Origin: Herbidospora yilanensis
GTDB lineage: Bacteria > Actinomycetota > Actinomycetes > Streptosporangiales > Streptosporangiaceae
NCBI RefSeq assembly: GCF_001570565.1
Contig: NZ_BBXE01000022.1
Location: forward strand, 183,445-247,444
DNA: 64,000 nt
Direction: 5' to 3'
The position numbers were made by a program, and so were the translations under genes. Below the pieces are notes generated by a model. It was not told the DNA's origin. It saw only the letters and a program-made list of their open reading frames with translations, and searched no databases. This document shows, one piece after another, positions 15,874 to 23,808 of the stretch (positions within the stretch are counted from its first letter, which is position 1; each line of letters opens with the position of its first letter).

Positions 15874-16484
15874 CGACCCTGCTCGTGATCGCCAAGGAGC
15901 CCGTGCCGGGACGGGTGAAGACCCGGCTGACCCCGCCGTTCACCCCGTCGGAGGCGGCGGCGCTCGCCGAGGCGTCTCTGGCCGACACCCTCTCCGCGGT
16001 CGTGCACACCCCGGCCGACCACCACGTGCTCGTGCTCGACGGCTCTCCCGGCCCCTGGACACCACCGGGCGTGGAGATCCGGCCGCAGTGCGGCGGCGGC
16101 CTGGCCGAACGCCTGGCCGCCGCGTTCGCCGACTGCGCCGGCCCGGCCCTGCTGATCGGCATGGACACCCCGCAGGTCACCCCCGGCCTGCTCGAACCCG
16201 CCCTGGATTTCAGCCGGTACGACGCCTGGTTCGGCCCGGCGGCCGACGGCGGCTTCTGGGCCCTCGGCCTCCGGAAGCCCGATCCGGCCCTGCTGCTCGG
16301 CGTGCCGATGTCGGTGCCGGAGACCGGAGCCGCGCAACGCGCGCGGCTCCGGCACCTGAGGGTCGGGGAACTCCCGGGCCTGCGCGACGTCGACACCGCC
16401 GCCGACGCCCGGGAAGTGGCCGCCCAGGCGCCCTGGACCCGGTTCGCCCAGACGCACCTGTCGCTCTCGGCGGCCCTGCGGTGA
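15870..16484 (+). CDS. TIGR04282/DUF2064 glycosyltransferase-like protein
   Basis: 204-aa protein of the DUF2064/TIGR04282 family, GT-A-like proteins linked by name to arsenosugar biosynthesis. Signatures: LLVIAKEPVPGRVKTRLTPP, LLIGMDTPQVTPGLL and GPAADGGFWALGL, all typical of a nucleotidyl/glycosyl transferase core. Start overlaps the upstream GT2 stop (ATGA) and its own stop overlaps the methyltransferase start (GTGA). Arsenosugar synthesis itself is not shown: no ars gene is nearby. Confidence 0.85.
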   Translation: MTTLLVIAKEPVPGRVKTRLTPPFTPSEAAALAEASLADTLSAVVHTPADHHVLVLDGSPGPWTPPGVEIRPQCGGGLAERLAAAFADCAGPALLIGMDTPQVTPGLLEPALDFSRYDAWFGPAADGGFWALGLRKPDPALLLGVPMSVPETGAAQRARLRHLRVGELPGLRDVDTAADAREVAAQAPWTRFAQTHLSLSAALR

Positions 16485-17176
16485 CCTGGCACGACGACCC
16501 CTACGCCCTCGCCCTGCGGGCCGGGCGCGGCCCGCTGTTCCTGCGCCGCGCCGACGGCCGGCGGTTCCCGCTCGACGTCGAGCGCTGGTGCTCGGTCGCC
16601 GACGCCGCCGACCGATCGGTGCTGGCCCGGTGCCGGGGCACCGTCCTGGACGTCGGCTGCGGCCCCGGACGCCTGGTCGCCGCCCTCGCCGAACAGGGCC
16701 ACCGCACGCTCGGCGTCGACATCAGCCCGGCGGCCGTCGCCGGAACCCGCCGCCGGGGCGGCATGGCCCTGTGCCGGTCGGTGTTCGACCCGCTCCCCGG
16801 CGCGGGCCGCTGGACCACGGCCCTGCTCGTCGACGGCAACATCGGCATCGGCGGCGACCCGGTCGCCCTGCTGCGCCGCATGGCCGAACTGACCGCCCCC
16901 GACGGCCGGCTGATCGCCGAGGCCGACCCGGTCGAGGTGGACGAACACCACGAGGTCCGCCTCGACGACGGCAGGGGCGGCCTCGGTGCCCCCTTCCGCT
17001 GGGCCAGGGTCGGCCCGGCGGCCCTCACCAGACACGCCGCGACGGCGGGCTGGTCGCCCGCCGACGAGTGGTCGGTCGCCGGACGGCGGTTCGTCGAACT
17101 GGTCAGCGCCGACGCCGGACCAGCACCAGCACGACCGCGACCACGGCCACTACAACCAGGCAGATCAGCAGGTTGA
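16481..17176 (+). CDS. class I SAM-dependent methyltransferase
   Basis: 231-aa Rossmann methyltransferase: SAM motif I VLDVGCGPGRLVAALAEQG (residues 53-71), motif II acidic residue in LGVDISPAA, and LTAPDGRLIAEADP. GTG start sits in a 4-nt overlap with the preceding gene. Substrate unknown, presumably the glycoconjugate made by the locus. The last 74 bp overlap the convergent membrane-protein gene, and the Arg/Pro-rich C-terminus is encoded there, so the tail is the least certain part. Confidence 0.85.
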   Translation: MTWHDDPYALALRAGRGPLFLRRADGRRFPLDVERWCSVADAADRSVLARCRGTVLDVGCGPGRLVAALAEQGHRTLGVDISPAAVAGTRRRGGMALCRSVFDPLPGAGRWTTALLVDGNIGIGGDPVALLRRMAELTAPDGRLIAEADPVEVDEHHEVRLDDGRGGLGAPFRWARVGPAALTRHAATAGWSPADEWSVAGRRFVELVSADAGPAPARPRPRPLQPGRSAG

Positions 17177-17474
17177 GCCCGTAGGGCTGCGCGAGCACCG
17201 TCGGATTCGGCCGAGGGCCGGGGCGCAGCAGCACGGGCACCGTGATCAGGGTGAGCGCGCCCATGGTGATCAGCGCTCCGCGCACCACCACCCGGTCGGG
17301 CAGCCGCGCCACCAGCAACCCGGCCAGCAGGACCACCGGCCCGATGATCGCGTCGTGCAGCACGATCGCGCCGGCGAACCCGGCGACGACGCCCCACAGT
17401 CCCGGCAGCGGCAGCAGGAAGAACAGCCCGGCCGCGATCAGCACGACCCCGGCCGCGCCCAAGGTGATCCTCAC
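17103..17474 (-). CDS. small four-helix membrane protein
   Basis: 123-aa protein, nearly all hydrophobic, with about four transmembrane segments (residues 2-20, 25-55, 62-82, 95-118) and a basic RRRR tail. GTG start 17474 overlaps the molybdopterin oxidoreductase stop (GTGA), so it is translated with that gene and may be a membrane partner of it. Extension of the frame upstream would only be out-of-frame reading of the oxidoreductase. No family recognised. Confidence 0.75.
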   Translation of the reverse strand: MRITLGAAGVVLIAAGLFFLLPLPGLWGVVAGFAGAIVLHDAIIGPVVLLAGLLVARLPDRVVVRGALITMGALTLITVPVLLRPGPRPNPTVLAQPYGLNLLICLVVVAVVAVVLVLVRRRR

Positions 17475-18589
17475 AGCGCCTCCAGCCGGGACACCCACTT
17501 GGTCTGGAGCACACCCGGCCGGTTGGGGGCGATGATCCGGGCCGGGTAGCCGTGGTCGAGGGAGAGGACCTCGTCGTTGAGGCGCAGCGCGAGGAGGGTC
17601 TGGGGGTCGTCGGCATACGGGGCGGGCATCACCGTGGTCCGGTAGTAGCCCCACACCTCCATCGAGCTCACCCGCAGCGCCGTGCCCGGCGGTATGCCCG
17701 CCCGGCTCAGCAGGTCGCGGATCGGCACGCCGGTCCACCAGGCGTCGGCACTCCACCCCTCGACGCAGGCGATCGGCAGGCGCACCCGCCGCTGAGCCAG
17801 CGCGTTCAGCTCCGCAAGCGTGATCCGGTACGGGGCCGGCCCGGCCACCTCCAGCGCCCAGCCCGCAGCCGAGGCGTAGGTGACCTGGGCGGCGGCGGCC
17901 GTCCGGTTGACGGGAACGCCCTGGGTCGCGATCCCGGGGTCGCGGGGCGCGAGCAGGTCGAAGGCGCGCAACGGGGCGAACGCCTGCCCGGCGGTGGTGA
18001 GGGTGACCGCGCCCACGGCCGCGCCGACCCCGGCGAGCAGGGCCCGGCGGTCGGCCGCGTCCACGTCGGAGGTCTTCCTCCTCCAGTGGGCTCTGATCAG
18101 CGGCGCCTTCAGGGCCAGGTGGAGCAGCAGCGAACCGGCGACGATCCAGGCGACGGCGTAGTGGGTCTGGGTGAACGAGAACGGCCACGGATACCACTGG
18201 AGGATGTTGATCAGCCCGGTGAACAGCTCGAACACCGTCGCCGCCACGAGGAGGGCGATCGTCAGCCGCTCGACCAGATGGGTGAACGACCGGAACGGCG
18301 GCCAGGCGAACAGCCGGGGGTAGACCGTCCACAACTTCGCCATGACCAGGACGATCGCCGCCAGCCCCGACGCGACGTGCAGCCCCTGCGTCAGCCGGTA
18401 GCCCCATACGGGCCGGGTCGGCAGCAGACCGGTCATCCAGCCGGGCGGGTGCTGGAGCACGTGGCTGATCAGCCCGGTCAGGAAGCAGACGACGATCGCC
18501 GCCCCGAGCCAGCGGCCGATCGCGACGGCGGTCCGGGGGTCGTGCAACCGCCCCCTGAACTGCGGAAGCGCGGATCTCATGGCTCCCAT
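17471..18589 (-). CDS. membrane-anchored molybdopterin-dependent oxidoreductase (sulfite-oxidase fold)
   Basis: 372-aa fusion. Residues about 20-190 form four to five membrane helices with conserved histidines (SHVLQHPPG, QGLHVASG, HLVERL, QTHYAVAW, LLLHLALK), like a cytochrome b561-type heme domain. Residues about 225-372 match the sulfite oxidase/YedY molybdopterin fold, with the Mo-ligand Cys in LPIACVEGWSADAWWTGVP and substrate-side GYYRTTV. It probably acts at the membrane outer face using the quinone pool. ATG 18580 is an alternative start. Co-translated with the small membrane protein downstream. Confidence 0.85.
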   Translation of the reverse strand: MGAMRSALPQFRGRLHDPRTAVAIGRWLGAAIVVCFLTGLISHVLQHPPGWMTGLLPTRPVWGYRLTQGLHVASGLAAIVLVMAKLWTVYPRLFAWPPFRSFTHLVERLTIALLVAATVFELFTGLINILQWYPWPFSFTQTHYAVAWIVAGSLLLHLALKAPLIRAHWRRKTSDVDAADRRALLAGVGAAVGAVTLTTAGQAFAPLRAFDLLAPRDPGIATQGVPVNRTAAAAQVTYASAAGWALEVAGPAPYRITLAELNALAQRRVRLPIACVEGWSADAWWTGVPIRDLLSRAGIPPGTALRVSSMEVWGYYRTTVMPAPYADDPQTLLALRLNDEVLSLDHGYPARIIAPNRPGVLQTKWVSRLEAL

Positions 18590-18620
18590 GCAACCGCGCC
18601 GAGGCCCCGATCAGCCCGGA

Positions 18621-18644
18621 CGGACACCTTACGAAACCCGGACG
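18621..18644 (-). promoter_or_regulatory. second copy of the locus motif, divergent promoter
   Basis: Minus-strand CGTCCGGGTTTCGTAAGG plus TGTCCG, 32 nt upstream of the molybdopterin oxidoreductase start and between it and the divergent membrane glycosyltransferase. Same orientation relative to the downstream gene as the copy at 15154-15176 has to the GT2 gene (41 nt from its start). Shared control by the adjacent two-component system is inferred. Confidence 0.55.
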
Positions 18645-18694
18645 TCCGATCGCGCGGTGGTCATTCCGGGCGGTGCGCACGCCAGTGTGGCCGG

Positions 18695-20017
18695 GTGAGA
18701 CTCACCGTCGTCCTGCTCTGCGCCCTGGTCGCCGCCGTGGCCTGCGCGGTCACCCGCGCCGGGCAACTCGCCGACCCGGCGGGCCTGACCGCCTGGTACG
18801 CCGTGTGCTGGGCGCTGTTCGCGGCGGCGGCGTGGTCGCTGCGGCGCGTCCCCGCGCGCCGGGCCGCCGCGCTGGTGATCGCGGGCGGCCTCGCCGTGGG
18901 GGCGACCGGCCTCCTGGACGGCCCCCGGACCAGCACCGACTCCTACCGCTACGCCTGGGACGGCCGTGTCCAGGCCGCCGGGATCTCCCCGTACGACCAT
19001 CCCCCGGCCGACCCCGCCCTCGCCGGCCTGCGCGACCGATGGTTGTTCCCGGAACGCGCCGCCTGCTCGCAGACCTACCTGTCCTGGTTGCCGGAGGGCG
19101 GCTGCACCCGCATCAACCGTCCCGGGGTGCCGACGATCTATCCGCCGGTGGCCGAGACCTACTTCCTGGTCGTCCACACGCTGTCGCCCGCCGGCGCCCG
19201 CACCAAGCCACTCCAGGTCGGCGGCCTGCTGCTGGCCATGGCGACGACGCTGCTGCTGGTCCGCACGGCCGGGGCCCGCGCGGCGGGCCTGTGGGCCTGG
19301 TGCCCGGCGGTGCCGGTCGAGGCGGTCAACAACGCGCACGCCGACGTGCTCGCCGTCCTGCTCGCGGTCGCCGGGATCGTCGTCGTGGCCCGCCGGCGCG
19401 TCGCCGGGGGAGCCCTGCTGGGCGCGGCCATCGCCGCGAAGTTCCTCCCCGCCCTGCTGCTGCCCGGCGCCCTCTCCCGGGTACGCCGGCCACGCGACGC
19501 CCTGGCGGTCCTCGTCCCCGCCGGGCTGGTGGTGGCAGCCGCCTACCTGCCCTACCTGCTGGCCTCGAAGGCGTCGGTGTTCGGCTACCTCATGGGATAC
19601 ACGGCCGAAGAGGGCTACCAGGACGCCACCGACGGCCGATACTCCCTGATCCGCTGGTTGCTCCCCGACGCCTGGGCGCCGCCGGTCGTGGTGGTGGCGA
19701 TGGTCTGCGTGGCGGCGTACACGATGATCAAAGGAGACCCGGCACGGCCCTGGACCGGCGCACTGACCGTCACGGGCACCGCCTTCCTGCTGCTCACACC
19801 CGGCTACTCCTGGTACGCCCTGCTGGTCGTCGCCCTCGTCGCGCTCGACGGGCGGTGGGAATGGCTGGGTGTCGCCGCGGCCGGGGCGGTCGCCTACGTG
19901 ACCGAAACGGGCACGGCCGCATATGCCGCGGCGGCCCTGCTGGTCGCCGTGGTGCCCTGGTGCCGCGCGGTCGCCCGCAGGATGGATCAACGCCGCGCCG
20001 CAGGGAGCCGGTCGTGA
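18695..20017 (+). CDS. polytopic GT87/DUF2029-like glycosyltransferase
   Basis: 440-aa membrane protein with about ten hydrophobic segments. The first loop holds DSYRYAWDGRVQAAGISPYDHPP, the loop pattern of polyprenyl-phosphate-dependent GT-C mannosyltransferases (GT87/DUF2029 type), with TIYPPVAETYF following. It should transfer a lipid-linked hexose on the outer membrane face. GTG 18695 is taken as the start; no strong ribosome site is seen. It is divergent from the oxidoreductase and shares the motif-bearing promoter gap with it. Confidence 0.85.
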   Translation: MRLTVVLLCALVAAVACAVTRAGQLADPAGLTAWYAVCWALFAAAAWSLRRVPARRAAALVIAGGLAVGATGLLDGPRTSTDSYRYAWDGRVQAAGISPYDHPPADPALAGLRDRWLFPERAACSQTYLSWLPEGGCTRINRPGVPTIYPPVAETYFLVVHTLSPAGARTKPLQVGGLLLAMATTLLLVRTAGARAAGLWAWCPAVPVEAVNNAHADVLAVLLAVAGIVVVARRRVAGGALLGAAIAAKFLPALLLPGALSRVRRPRDALAVLVPAGLVVAAAYLPYLLASKASVFGYLMGYTAEEGYQDATDGRYSLIRWLLPDAWAPPVVVVAMVCVAAYTMIKGDPARPWTGALTVTGTAFLLLTPGYSWYALLVVALVALDGRWEWLGVAAAGAVAYVTETGTAAYAAAALLVAVVPWCRAVARRMDQRRAAGSRS

Positions 20018-20179
20018 GGAACAGCTCTGACCCGACCGGATTTTGCATGACCGTTAACCGGCCGAAACACCCGCCGGTCACTGTGGAGCCACCCCCGATG
20101 ATCGTCGTAGGGCCATCCGAGCCCCCGGGAGCGGCTGCGGTCGGGCCTGCGGAGCTCGTGTCACGGATGGGAGTCCACC

Positions 20180-21442
20180 ATTTCCACCAAGCACTGGAGC
20201 TCGGCAAGCCGTCGAAGCCTGCTGGCCGCCGGTCTGGCCGCGACCTTCGCGGCCGCCGTCCCCGCCCCCGCCAAGGCCTCGCCGGGTGACAAGGGAGGCC
20301 CCGGCCGTCCCAAGCCCGAAAAGTGGGACCACCACCTCAAATCCACCCCGGACAAACTCCACTGGGGCGGCTACCCGATCGGCTCGACGCCCGGCCTCAC
20401 GATGAGGTCAGGCCAGACCGTCCGCGTCGACACCCTCTCCCACCAGGGCTTCACCAACCCCGCCATCCACCCGAACGACTACTTCGGCGCCTTCGGGGTC
20501 AAACCGAACGAGATCCTGCCCGACGGCATCGCCTTCTGGCAGACGCTCCGGGACCGCGAGGCCACCGGCCGACGATACGGCGGCCACGTCCTGACCGGCC
20601 CCATCTACGTCGAAGGCGCGGAGCCGGGCGACACCATCGCGATCGACATCCTCGGCGTCGACACCCGGGTGCCCTACGGCTTCAACAACACCGCTCCGAC
20701 CGGCGGCGTCATGGCCACGTTCTACCCCGGGTGGCGCGAAGGCGACCAGGGCCTCGACATACCCGCCGACATCCCGCCCGGCCTCCCGGCCGGAGTGTGG
20801 CCCGACGTCCGCACCCACCTCTACCGGACCGGCATGCACCGCGGCGAGGAGGTCGTCTTCTTCGCCGACGACATCATCATCCCGACCCACAAGTTCATGG
20901 GAATCATCGCGGTCGCCTCGCCCACGGGCGAGTTCATCGGCAACACCGAGAACGAGCCCCCACCGGCCACCGGGGTGCAGAACTCGACCCCTCCCGGCAA
21001 GTTCGGCGGCAACATGGACGTCCGCGACCTCAACGTCGGCACGACGCTCTACCTGCCGGTCTTCCAGCCCGGCGCGCAGATCTTCATCGGCGACCCGCAC
21101 AGTTGCCAGGGCGACGGCGAGGTCAGCGGCACCGCCGTCGAACACTCGCTGTCGGGCACGTTCCGCGTCACCCTGATCAAGGGCACGACGACGGAACTGC
21201 CGTGGGCCGAGACCGACGACCACTGGATCATGATGGGCATCCACTGGGACCTCGACCGCGCCATGCGGATCGCGGTCGAGAAGACCGTCGACTTCCTGGT
21301 CACGACCCAGGGCCTGACCGTCCCCAAGGCCTACTCGTTCGCCTCGATCGCGGTGAACTACCACAACGCCGAGGTCGTCGACCGCACCCAGGTCGTGACC
21401 GGCTACATCCCGAAGAGCGTCTTCAAGGGCCACCGGCGCTGA
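20180..21442 (+). CDS. Tat-exported acetamidase/formamidase family protein, apparent ATT start
   Basis: About 420 aa. The mature part (from about residue 35) matches the FmdA/AmdA acetamidase-formamidase family: HWGGYPIGS, GPIYVEGAEPGDTIAIDI, HRGEEVVFFADD, GGNMDVRDLNVGTTLYLPV, GDPHSCQGDGEVSGTAVE. It should hydrolyse short amides. Reading the frame upstream of ATG 20402 gives a convincing Tat signal (SASRRSLLAAGLAATFAAA, then PAPAKA), but the only start with a ribosome site is ATT at 20180, six nt after GGGAG. ATG 20402 would remove the signal and conserved N-terminus. A terminator hairpin follows the stop. Confidence 0.85.
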   Translation: MSTKHWSSASRRSLLAAGLAATFAAAVPAPAKASPGDKGGPGRPKPEKWDHHLKSTPDKLHWGGYPIGSTPGLTMRSGQTVRVDTLSHQGFTNPAIHPNDYFGAFGVKPNEILPDGIAFWQTLRDREATGRRYGGHVLTGPIYVEGAEPGDTIAIDILGVDTRVPYGFNNTAPTGGVMATFYPGWREGDQGLDIPADIPPGLPAGVWPDVRTHLYRTGMHRGEEVVFFADDIIIPTHKFMGIIAVASPTGEFIGNTENEPPPATGVQNSTPPGKFGGNMDVRDLNVGTTLYLPVFQPGAQIFIGDPHSCQGDGEVSGTAVEHSLSGTFRVTLIKGTTTELPWAETDDHWIMMGIHWDLDRAMRIAVEKTVDFLVTTQGLTVPKAYSFASIAVNYHNAEVVDRTQVVTGYIPKSVFKGHRR

Positions 21443-21456
21443 ACCGGCCCTGACGG

Positions 21457-21485
21457 GGTGGCGGAGCGGATTCCGCTCCGCCACC
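21457..21485 (+). terminator. rho-independent-type hairpin after the acetamidase gene
   Basis: Perfect 13-bp stem GGTGGCGGAGCGG with an ATT loop, 15 nt after the acetamidase stop. No U-tract follows, which is common in high-GC actinomycetes. Confidence 0.8.
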
Positions 21486-21600
21486 ATCCGCACAGCCCGA
21501 AATTGATCGCCGGTAAGACGATCAACTCCTCGACACGGGGGCAGCACCGGAGTTCTCGCCGACCCGGAAGCGGTCGCGTCCCTATTCGGAGGTGCCTGAC

Positions 21601-21753
21601 ATGGCCGTGTTCGAGCTGATCTGCTACCTGATCGCGTTCGTCCTGTTCGTCCTCGCCGCGCTCAACGTCGGCGCACGCTTCAACCTGGTGGCGGGCGGAC
21701 TCGCGGCGGCCGTCCTGCCGACCCTGGTCGAGGCGTTCAACGGCCTGACCTGA
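21601..21753 (+). CDS. 50-aa small membrane protein
   Basis: 50-aa peptide MAVFELICYLIAFVLFVLAA... with a strong N-terminal membrane helix and a second, weaker hydrophobic stretch (LVAGGLAAAVLP). GGAGGT lies seven nt before the ATG, so translation is well supported. Similar tiny membrane peptides are common in actinobacteria; role unknown. Confidence 0.65.
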   Translation: MAVFELICYLIAFVLFVLAALNVGARFNLVAGGLAAAVLPTLVEAFNGLT

Positions 21754-21972
21754 GCAGCACCCGCGCTCCTACGCCGAGCGCCGAGGACCTGAGCGCCGAC
21801 GTCGCCGTCCAGGCGGCGGCAGGGCTGCCGGGGGGCACCCGACGGCGGCCCCTCGTCTCCGCCTGGGCGAGGGCGTGATCCGTGCCGGGACCGGGGTGGA
21901 CTCACCGGCATTCCGGCCGCCGAATTCTGGTCCGGGCACGCGCCCACGAAGCCCCTCGGCCCGCTGGGAACC

Positions 21973-22250
21973 CTAGGCGCGACGCCTCGTGCGGTCGGGG
22001 CGGGAAGCCAGGCCGGCGGCCACCAGTGCCGCGCCGAGGGTGATGACGCCGGTGTTCATCTGGCCCGCGTCCGACAGCACCGCCAGGACCAAGCTCCACG
22101 ATGAGGACCGCGCCGACGAGCGCGAATGCCGGCAACGCCAGGGAGCCGGCCGGTAACGGGCTCCACGGGGAAGACCGCGCCGACGAGCACGAACCACACC
22201 GCCAGACGCCATCGACGACGGCCCGAGGCGTGTCCGTGTCCCCTGCGCAT
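21973..22250 (-). pseudogene. possible decayed small membrane protein
   Basis: Membrane-helix-like stretches occur in different minus-strand frames in series: WRLAVWFVLVGAVFPVE, then PAFALVGAVLIVE, then SLVLAVLSDAGQMNTGVITLGAALVAAGL ending at a stop near 21973. No single frame joins them, and the DNA encoding LVGAV is duplicated. This suggests a frameshifted remnant of a small membrane protein gene. The rest of 21754-22373 shows nothing else I can support. Confidence 0.3.
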
Positions 22251-22303
22251 CTCTCCAGAACTCGGGTGGCGGCCGTACAAGAGGGCCGATTGAACTCCTG
22301 AAC

Positions 22304-22321
22304 ACCTGCTCATATGTTTGA
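22304..22321. promoter_or_regulatory. SmtB/ArsR-like operator before the His-rich peptide and ZIP genes
   Basis: Plus strand ACCTGCTCATATGTTTGA; on the minus strand it shares AACA-N2-TGAGCAG-N-T with the site at 24609-24628 beside the ArsR gene. It lies about 55 nt before the His-rich peptide start, in promoter position. Confidence 0.5.
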
Positions 22322-22373
22322 CTGACTGTCACATGGACATGACGCTCCGTAATAATCAGAGAAGGGAACGCCC

Positions 22374-22475
22374 ATGATCGAGCCACATCAGCACGCCGAC
22401 GACGAGGACTGCGTCGAGTCGGAACACCCGGCCGAGACCGAGTGCCACGAGCACGACCACCCCCACGAGCACTAG
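22374..22475 (+). CDS. 33-aa His/acid-rich metal-binding peptide
   Basis: 33 residues with eight His, two Cys and many Asp/Glu (ends CHEHDHPHEH). AGGGA lies eight nt before the ATG. It precedes the ZIP transporter gene by 82 nt and follows an SmtB-like operator. Likely a cytosolic zinc or other transition-metal buffer or a metallochaperone-like peptide serving the transporter (inference). Too short for family assignment. Confidence 0.6.
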   Translation: MIEPHQHADDEDCVESEHPAETECHEHDHPHEH

Positions 22476-22557
22476 TCCGCGCTCGGCTTGATCGATCGTG
22501 GCCGGCCGGTGGCCGGTCGGCCACGCCTTCCCGCCGCACTCGCGAAAGGGCCGCGAC

Positions 22558-23694
22558 ATGGTTTTTCTCGGAACGGGGCTGGCGGCGCACACCGCCGACG
22601 GTCCTCAGGACTGGACGGTATGGGTGGCCGTCCTGCTCGTGGCGCTGAGCACGACGGCGGGGGCGTGGGCGGCCCGCCGGAACGTCCGGCGGATCAGCGT
22701 CGTGCTCGGGGTGGCCTCCGCGCTGATGTTGATGACCGCCCTGGCCGACCTCCTGCCGGATGCCTATGAGGAGGCCGTCGAATCGGGCGTGCCCCTCTGG
22801 TGGGTGGCCGGAGCCGGGCTCTTCGGCTTCCTGGTCATCGCCTACTTCACCCGGAACGGGTGCGGGCACGGCCACGGGCACGAGGTGGGGCTCCGGCACG
22901 CGCCGGGCTTCCACCGCCCCCGAGCGGGTGCGGCGCTGGCCGGCGGGGTCGGGACCGCCGTCGCCCTGTCGGCGCACCGGGTGGTCGAAGGGGCCACTCT
23001 CGCCCTCGCCGCGTCCCTCGTCGTCGTGATCGCGCTGATGGTGCACTCCGCGAGCGAGGGGGTGGCCCTGGCGGCGATGATCGACGTCGCGGCACGGCCG
23101 CTGGCGCCCTGGCTGGCGTTGTCCTGCGTCAGTCCCGCGGTCGGCGTGCTCACGGCCGAGGTGGTGGCCCTGCCCGAGCAGGCGATCCCGCTGCTGCTCG
23201 GACTGATCGCGGGAATCCTGCTCAGGACGGCGATCGTCGGGCTGAAGCTCGCTCGCTCGACCCGGGCCGGAAGGCTGACCCCGGGGGAGTGGCTGGGCGG
23301 CGGCGCCGTCGTCGCGGCGGCCGTCGGCCTGGTCTTCGGAGTGCCGAATCTCATGGCGCCCGGGGAACGACCCGCACCGCCGGTGGCGGCGAAACCCGCA
23401 CCGACCCCCGAACCGACCCCCGTGGTCTTCGCGCCGGCCACGCGCGGCGATCTGCGCGCCGCCTTCGCCGAGGGGCGTATCGGGTTCCGGCAGATCCTCG
23501 ACCGGACCGACGTCGTGACGGTCAGCACCCACATCGGCTGGCTCCTGCAGGCGCTGCCCGGTTACGAGCCCGACGCGATCGTGGCCATGTTGCGGCGTGG
23601 CCGCATCGGCGGGGGCACGCACATCGGAGACCTCGACGACGCGCAACGCCGTTACCTGCTCGCCCGGCTCGACCCGATCGGGCGCGGGACGTGA
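22558..23694 (+). CDS. ZIP-family metal transporter with C-terminal H2TH (IHF-like) domain
   Basis: 378-aa protein. Residues 1-275 form about eight membrane helices with ZIP metal-site motifs HRVVEGATLA (TM4) and HSASEGVALA (TM5) and a His-rich loop GCGHGHGHEVG. After a Pro/Ala linker (about 280-305), residues 310-376 read as an actinobacterial IHF-type helix-two-turn-helix module (LDRTDVVTVSTHIGWLLQALPGYEPD, then RIGGGTHIGDLDDAQRRYLLARLDPI). ATG 22558 has AAAGGG upstream. The transporter should move zinc or a related divalent ion; the fused domain is unusual. Confidence 0.8.
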   Translation: MVFLGTGLAAHTADGPQDWTVWVAVLLVALSTTAGAWAARRNVRRISVVLGVASALMLMTALADLLPDAYEEAVESGVPLWWVAGAGLFGFLVIAYFTRNGCGHGHGHEVGLRHAPGFHRPRAGAALAGGVGTAVALSAHRVVEGATLALAASLVVVIALMVHSASEGVALAAMIDVAARPLAPWLALSCVSPAVGVLTAEVVALPEQAIPLLLGLIAGILLRTAIVGLKLARSTRAGRLTPGEWLGGGAVVAAAVGLVFGVPNLMAPGERPAPPVAAKPAPTPEPTPVVFAPATRGDLRAAFAEGRIGFRQILDRTDVVTVSTHIGWLLQALPGYEPDAIVAMLRRGRIGGGTHIGDLDDAQRRYLLARLDPIGRGT

Positions 23695-23772
23695 ACCCGT
23701 CACATCCCGTGTGATCCGGCACATTGCGATGTCCGGCTGCTGTGACGATCGCGACCTCAGTAAGGTCTGAAA

Positions 23773-23789
23773 ATCTGTTCAACCATACA
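23773..23789. promoter_or_regulatory. SmtB/ArsR-like operator before the DivIVA-domain gene
   Basis: ATCTGTTCAACCATACA, which agrees at 13 of 17 positions with the minus-strand reading of the operator at 24609-24628 (ATCTGCTCAACTGTTCA). It lies 20 nt before the preferred ATG of the DivIVA-domain gene. Suggests the gene belongs to the metal regulon. Confidence 0.4.
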
Positions 23790-23808
23790 GGTGAAGGCGG
23801 TGACGTCC

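Noticed and set aside
15870..16484. Arsenosugar biosynthesis assignment
   Set aside because: The family name implies it, but no arsenic methylation, efflux or radical-SAM gene is nearby; kept as a family label only.
21973..23724. 583-codon minus-strand open frame opposite the ZIP gene
   Set aside because: Most of it mirrors the ZIP coding sequence. Only the last ~280 bp show possible membrane-protein remnants, reported separately.
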